From: Bacteroidota bacterium
GTDB taxonomy: Bacteria > Bacteroidota > Ignavibacteria > UBA10030 > F1-140-MAGs086
Assembly: GCA_005792205.1 (NCBI GenBank)
Contig: SXSO01000044.1
Coordinates: forward strand, 1 to 9,470
Direction of reading: 5' to 3'
DNA length: 9,470 bases
A program made the translations under genes and the position numbers. Shown one piece after another: positions 6,398 to 9,470 of this stretch (positions are counted from its first letter, which is position 1; every line of letters starts with the position of its first letter). The notes under the pieces were generated by a model. The model worked only from the letters and a program-made list of their open reading frames with translations, had not been told where the DNA came from and did not search any database.

Positions 6398-8446
6398 TTA
6401 TTTTCCATCCTCTTCCCTTTTGTATACAATTTTATTTTGATTTCCATCATTTACGTTATAGTTCATATATGCTGAAATTCTAACTTTTATTTTATCAGTG
6501 GAACGAAACTGTATAATTGAGTTTCCAGAAGTATTCATTTGTAAAATAATTTTTACTGAATCACACTGACTCAATTTTTGCATTTCTTCTCCCGTCATTC
6601 CAAGTTGAGTTGTAAATTTGTTTGGTAAATTTTGTGATGCTAAAGATGAATCAATTGAGAATTCTTTTTCAAAATTATTTATTGTATCATTTCCAGTAAA
6701 TTTTATTGTAGATAAAAATTGAAGTGGAATCCCATTTTCAAAATTGAATTTTAAACTTGCATTATTTATATTTTCAAGATTTGATGCATCAAACTTGGTT
6801 TTGATTTTTGCAGCAGTTGAAAATTCTCCATTTGTAATTCCAACTTTAAACGGAATAATAAAATCAGTTGTTCCATAAACTGATGATGTATCAGAAATTG
6901 AAACGACTTCATAATCAGTATTAAATTTTGCATTTCCTGAAAATATAATTTGATTTGGCAAATTTGGATAACTAAAAGCTGAAAGAAAATCGTCCAATGG
7001 AATTCGCACCTTATTTAATTGATTTGGAAATATTGTCATTGTAATTGTATCAGTATTTTCAATATTAGTTGTTGTATTTCGTCCTTTAATTTGCATTTCC
7101 AAAATTGTTTTTGCTCCCCCACTTATGTGTAATCCTAAATCAACATAAAATCCTGCAAATCTAATTGTGCCATTAAAACTTGTATCAACATCTGTTAAAT
7201 TTACATTTAAAGTTTCTGAAACAGTTTGTGAAAACGGTTTTATTTTTCCTTCAATGTATTTTAGTTTAAATGCTGTATCTTTTGGAACCGCAATAAATGT
7301 TGAGATAAAATCACCACTATTGATAGTTCTGTAAGAATTTGCAGAATCTACATTTGAAATTTCCGCTATGTAAACAAATTCATTTCTTCCATTATCTGAA
7401 AAATCAATTTTATATTCACTCAAATCAATTGGAATAGAAATTTTTCCATGTGTAATTGGATCATTTAAATTTGGAATTATTGGTTGAAGTAATAATGGTT
7501 CATTGTTAGAAATTTTCCTAAATGCATCAAGTTGAAGTTTTAAACTTATTTTCAAATCAATTTTATTATTGATTTCAAAATATAATTTTCCACTTTTAAA
7601 TACAATTTGTTTTATGAATGTACTATCGTCAGCAACAAACGGAATTGTTCCATTTATTCCTGAAACTGTTTGTTGAGGAATTTTTGCTCTCGCAGAAGTT
7701 GCTTTTGCATTTTGAATATCAAAGCCAAAAGTTATTGATTTGCTTCCCATTGGAATTTGAATAGTTCCCGTATCAGTTTCAATTTGGGCAAATAAATTCA
7801 ATGCGTTTCGCATTGTGTCGCTTTGCGATAAATTAAAAGTGGATGTTTTTATTTCATTTGGTAATATTGTATTAAACGTAGAAGAAGGAAATTCTGCAAT
7901 AGTTTCATTTGAATTGTTTGTATTAAAAATTCTAATGTTTATTGATTTTATTGCAATTGGCAAATTATTTTTTATAGAAAAAGAAATTGTTCCTGATGAA
8001 AATTTTACAAATTCAAACTCATCAATATTCTCAAAAATTGAAACCGTAAAATTTGTATCAATTGATTGCAGATGTATACTTGTTGGAATTGGTGATGGAA
8101 TAGAATCAATAATTTTTACATTCAACGAAGTTGCTTGTGGAGTTTGAATTTGAAACTCACCAATTTGCAACATAATTGGATCTGTAGAATCAGGATGTAT
8201 TTGTAATTTATCTCCTACAGTTGTCGGTTTTGATTGTGTTGAATATTTATAAAAAATTCTATTTGAATCATCAATTTGAACTGCTCCAGTTGTATCTTTT
8301 TTGAGAATATCAGAAATTGTAAACGATGTATCCATCAAAGGAAAAAAAAGTTCTGTATCCCAACTTGGCAAAACCGGATCTTCAAACTTTGGTAAACAAC
8401 TATTTAAAATAAATGCTACAAAAATTATTGAAATTTTTATTTTCAT
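6398..8446 (-). CDS. Large all-beta lipoprotein of unknown function
   Basis: I do not recognise a named family. The 682-residue product has a lipoprotein signal peptide with lipobox LNSC (Cys17) and is likely anchored in the outer membrane. After it comes a Pro/Trp segment (PSWDTELFFPLMDTSFTI) of a style common in large FCB lipoproteins. The rest is rich in short alternating strands, Ser, Thr, Asn and Ile, with almost no helix-like stretches until 617-628. A unit with Gly, alternating hydrophobics, then Asn-Asn recurs at 152, 286 and 563, and more weakly at 426, a period near 137 residues, suggesting four related beta-sandwich domains. The units loosely recall LEA14/WHy domains (inference). 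Only one Cys (628) is present in the mature chain besides Cys17. The gene is one base from the barrel gene, so the two products are probably made together and may form a complex. Base composition is very AT-rich (14 G+C in 7501-7560). Confidence 0.85.
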   Translation of the reverse strand: MKIKISIIFVAFILNSCLPKFEDPVLPSWDTELFFPLMDTSFTISDILKKDTTGAVQIDDSNRIFYKYSTQSKPTTVGDKLQIHPDSTDPIMLQIGEFQIQTPQATSLNVKIIDSIPSPIPTSIHLQSIDTNFTVSIFENIDEFEFVKFSSGTISFSIKNNLPIAIKSINIRIFNTNNSNETIAEFPSSTFNTILPNEIKTSTFNLSQSDTMRNALNLFAQIETDTGTIQIPMGSKSITFGFDIQNAKATSARAKIPQQTVSGINGTIPFVADDSTFIKQIVFKSGKLYFEINNKIDLKISLKLQLDAFRKISNNEPLLLQPIIPNLNDPITHGKISIPIDLSEYKIDFSDNGRNEFVYIAEISNVDSANSYRTINSGDFISTFIAVPKDTAFKLKYIEGKIKPFSQTVSETLNVNLTDVDTSFNGTIRFAGFYVDLGLHISGGAKTILEMQIKGRNTTTNIENTDTITMTIFPNQLNKVRIPLDDFLSAFSYPNLPNQIIFSGNAKFNTDYEVVSISDTSSVYGTTDFIIPFKVGITNGEFSTAAKIKTKFDASNLENINNASLKFNFENGIPLQFLSTIKFTGNDTINNFEKEFSIDSSLASQNLPNKFTTQLGMTGEEMQKLSQCDSVKIILQMNTSGNSIIQFRSTDKIKVRISAYMNYNVNDGNQNKIVYKREEDGK
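6409..6420 (-). promoter_or_regulatory. Purine-rich ribosome-binding region of the barrel gene
   Basis: On the minus strand AAAGGGAAGAGG precedes two in-frame ATGs (6408 and 6396) and lies within the last codons of the lipoprotein gene. It is one of only two Shine-Dalgarno-like stretches before genes in this window. Its spacing is too short for 6408 from the AGAGG part and long for 6396, so it does not settle the start; the stop-start coupling favours 6396. Confidence 0.35.
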
Positions 8447-8458
8447 ATACGATTTTAT

Positions 8459-8471
8459 TTTTTGAAATATA
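8459..8471 (-). promoter_or_regulatory. Candidate promoter element of the envelope gene block
   Basis: On the minus strand TATATTTCAAAAA lies 17 bases before the lipoprotein ATG (8446). TATATTTC is one mismatch from the TAnnTTTG pattern. The identical string precedes proS at almost the same distance, which is the main support. No clear -33 TTTG is present. If correct, the leader would be only about 10 nucleotides with no Shine-Dalgarno sequence. Confidence 0.35.
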
Positions 8472-8548
8472 AAATAAATTTTTCATAAACTATTATCTTA
8501 TGTTATGTTTAAAATCACAATAAGAAAATTTATTTTTATCATAAATTA

Positions 8549-8579
8549 TTTTTAACTTAGCAAAATTTTTTTTAACTTA
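8549..8579 (+). repeat. Direct repeat TTTTTAACTTA in the fabI upstream region
   Basis: The 11-base string TTTTTAACTTA occurs at 8549-8559 and again at 8569-8579, exactly 20 bases apart, close to two turns of the helix. The first copy overlaps TAACTTAG (8553-8560), one mismatch from TAnnTTTG, so it could be the fabI -7 element; the second copy would lie at the transcription start. It may be an operator or may be chance in AT-rich DNA. The rest of the 147-base divergent gap (8447-8593) shows nothing else I can name. Confidence 0.4.
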
Positions 8580-8581
8580 TT

Positions 8582-8586
8582 AAGGA
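8582..8586 (+). promoter_or_regulatory. Shine-Dalgarno sequence of fabI
   Basis: AAGGA lies 7 bases before the fabI ATG (8594), a standard ribosome-binding distance. Most other genes here lack such a sequence, which makes fabI stand out. Confidence 0.6.
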
Positions 8587-8593
8587 ATATTTT

Positions 8594-9394
8594 ATGTCTC
8601 ACAATCTTTTAAAAGGTAAACGCGGAATTATTACTGGCGCACTCGATCACAATTCTATTGCTTGGAAAATTGCCGAGCGTGCATTTGATGAAGGCGCAAC
8701 TTTTACACTCTCAAACGCTCCTGTTGCAATGCGTATGGGAGAAATTAATAAACTCGCCGAAAAAACTAATTCTCAAATTATTCCTGCCGATGCTACAAGT
8801 GTTGCAGATCTCGAAAATTTATTTTCAAAATCAATCGAAACACTCGGCGGTAAAATTGATTTCGTGTTGCACTCAATTGGAATGTCGCCAAATGTTCGTA
8901 AACAAATTCCATACACACAATCAAATTACGATTTCTTCCAAAAAAGCTTAGATGTCTCTGCCATTTCACTTCACAAAATGTTGAGTGTTGCAATGAAGTT
9001 CGATGCAATTAACGAATGGGGTTCAGTAGTTGCGCTCTCGTACATTGCTGCGCAAAGAACTTTTCCTTTTTACGGAGATATGGCCGAAGCAAAAGCATTG
9101 CTCGAATCAATTACAAGAAGTTTTGGATATCATTACGGGAAATTTAAAAATGTTCGAGTAAATACAATTTCGCAATCGCCAACAAAAACCACTGCGGGAA
9201 GCGGTATAAAAGGATTTGAAGAATTTTTTGGATTTGCAGAAAAAATGTCTCCACTTGGTAATGCAAGTGCTGATAGTTGCGCTAATTATTGCATTTCTCT
9301 TTTTAGCGATTTAACAAGAATGGTAACTATGCAAAACCTCTTCCACGACGGCGGCTATTCGATGATGGGAGTTAATGAAGAGATGATGAAGTAA
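8594..9394 (+). CDS. fabI: Enoyl-[acyl-carrier-protein] reductase (NADH), FabI
   Basis: Reduces trans-2-enoyl-ACP to acyl-ACP, the last step of each fatty acid elongation cycle, in the cytoplasm. The 266 residues form one short-chain dehydrogenase/reductase Rossmann domain. Visible: the cofactor-binding GALDHNSIAWKIA segment (15-27), NAPVAMRMGEI (41-51), DAT (66-68), HSIGMSP (93-99), and the FabI catalytic set Y150, Y160, M163 and K167 in SYIAAQRTFPFYGDMAEAK, where Y160 and K167 form the Y-x6-K pair. The MSHNLLKGKRGIITGALD start and MRMGEINKLAE stretch read like Bacteroidota FabI proteins, which are longer near 45-55 than the E. coli form suggests. The ATG at 8594 has AAGGA 7 bases upstream. 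Codon use differs from neighbours, with more CTC, CGT, TCG and GCC and higher G+C (27 of 60 in 8641-8700). It is divergent from the envelope block and needs no neighbour for its function. Confidence 0.96.
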   Translation: MSHNLLKGKRGIITGALDHNSIAWKIAERAFDEGATFTLSNAPVAMRMGEINKLAEKTNSQIIPADATSVADLENLFSKSIETLGGKIDFVLHSIGMSPNVRKQIPYTQSNYDFFQKSLDVSAISLHKMLSVAMKFDAINEWGSVVALSYIAAQRTFPFYGDMAEAKALLESITRSFGYHYGKFKNVRVNTISQSPTKTTAGSGIKGFEEFFGFAEKMSPLGNASADSCANYCISLFSDLTRMVTMQNLFHDGGYSMMGVNEEMMK

Positions 9395-9447
9395 GTATTA
9401 GTATTTGCTACGATTAAAATAATATTTATAAACTTGACACTAATACT
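9394..9447. repeat. Imperfect context: 9-bp inverted repeat after fabI
   Basis: AGTATTAGT (9394-9402, starting on the last base of the fabI stop codon) is matched by its reverse complement ACTAATACT (9439-9447), 36 bases apart. There is no following T run and the arms are A+T-rich with a long loop, so it is not a convincing terminator. CTTG at 9434-9437 followed after 19 bases by TAGTTTTT (9457-9464) weakly resembles a Bacteroidota promoter for a gene beyond the right edge. No coding region is recognisable from 9395 to 9470. Confidence 0.3.
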
Positions 9448-9470
9448 CAAAGTTTGTAGTTTTTAGATGG

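Noticed and set aside
5097..6440. Plus-strand open frames at 5097-5294 and 6234-6440
   Set aside because: Antisense to the barrel gene, with Leu/Tyr/Phe-rich low-complexity products that reflect AT-rich DNA.
6397..6450. Extended start for the barrel protein at 6450
   Set aside because: It would overlap the upstream gene by about 50 bases and bury the signal peptide; 6396 or 6408 is better.
7815..8147. Plus-strand open frame of 110 codons
   Set aside because: Antisense to the large lipoprotein gene, whose signal peptide and repeat structure support the other strand; no motif or ribosome-binding site.
8658..9008. Open frames at 8658-8951 (+) and 8793-9008 (-)
   Set aside because: Both overlap fabI, which has full-length family motifs in its own frame.
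1..9470. tRNA, riboswitch, CRISPR array, insertion sequence or attachment site
   Set aside because: No regularly spaced repeats, no transposase-like protein, no terminal inverted repeats with target duplications and no cloverleaf-like sequence were seen in the short gaps.

Overview
This is an AT-rich bacterial window with eight protein-coding genes, small gaps and no RNA gene, mobile element or CRISPR array that I can see. The organism looks like a member of the Bacteroidota/Chlorobiota side of the FCB superphylum (for example an Ignavibacteria- or Kapabacteria-like lineage; Fibrobacterota is not excluded). The reasons are the FabI sequence, which reads like the Bacteroidota type; a DUF5723/PorV-like outer-membrane barrel protein paired with a large lipoprotein; the absence of Shine-Dalgarno sequences before most genes; and one good match to the Bacteroidota promoter pattern (TTG ... 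TAnnTTTG) before mazG. This placement is inference from protein style, not from a marker gene.

Layout: 32-61, a hairpin terminator shared by a + strand gene lying left of the window and by proS. 62-1759 (-), prolyl-tRNA synthetase. 1760-1840, a compact divergent promoter region. 1841-2608 (+), MazG NTP pyrophosphohydrolase, whose end overlaps the end of the convergent phoH gene (2600-3556, -). 3572-3633, a perfect 25-bp inverted repeat that ends the upstream envelope genes and lies almost against the phoH start. 3666-8446 (-), four consecutive cell-envelope genes. In transcription order they are a 682-residue lipoprotein (6398-8446), an outer-membrane beta-barrel protein (4792-6396), a small coiled-coil lipoprotein (4441-4707) and a secreted coiled-coil protein with a C-terminal LysM domain (3666-4424). 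8447-8593, a divergent regulatory region. 8594-9394 (+), FabI enoyl-ACP reductase, then 76 bases with no recognised gene.

The housekeeping genes (proS, mazG, phoH, fabI) are unremarkable in function. The least explained part is the four-gene envelope block. Its first two genes are tightly coupled and look like an outer-membrane lipoprotein/barrel pair of unknown role. Its last two look like a peptidoglycan-contacting pair: a lipid-anchored coiled coil and a peptidoglycan-binding coiled coil. No gap without a gene exceeds about 150 bases. Coding starts for phoH, the LysM protein and the barrel protein are set downstream of the longest possible frames because the shorter starts give ATG codons, clean signal peptides or normal operon spacing.
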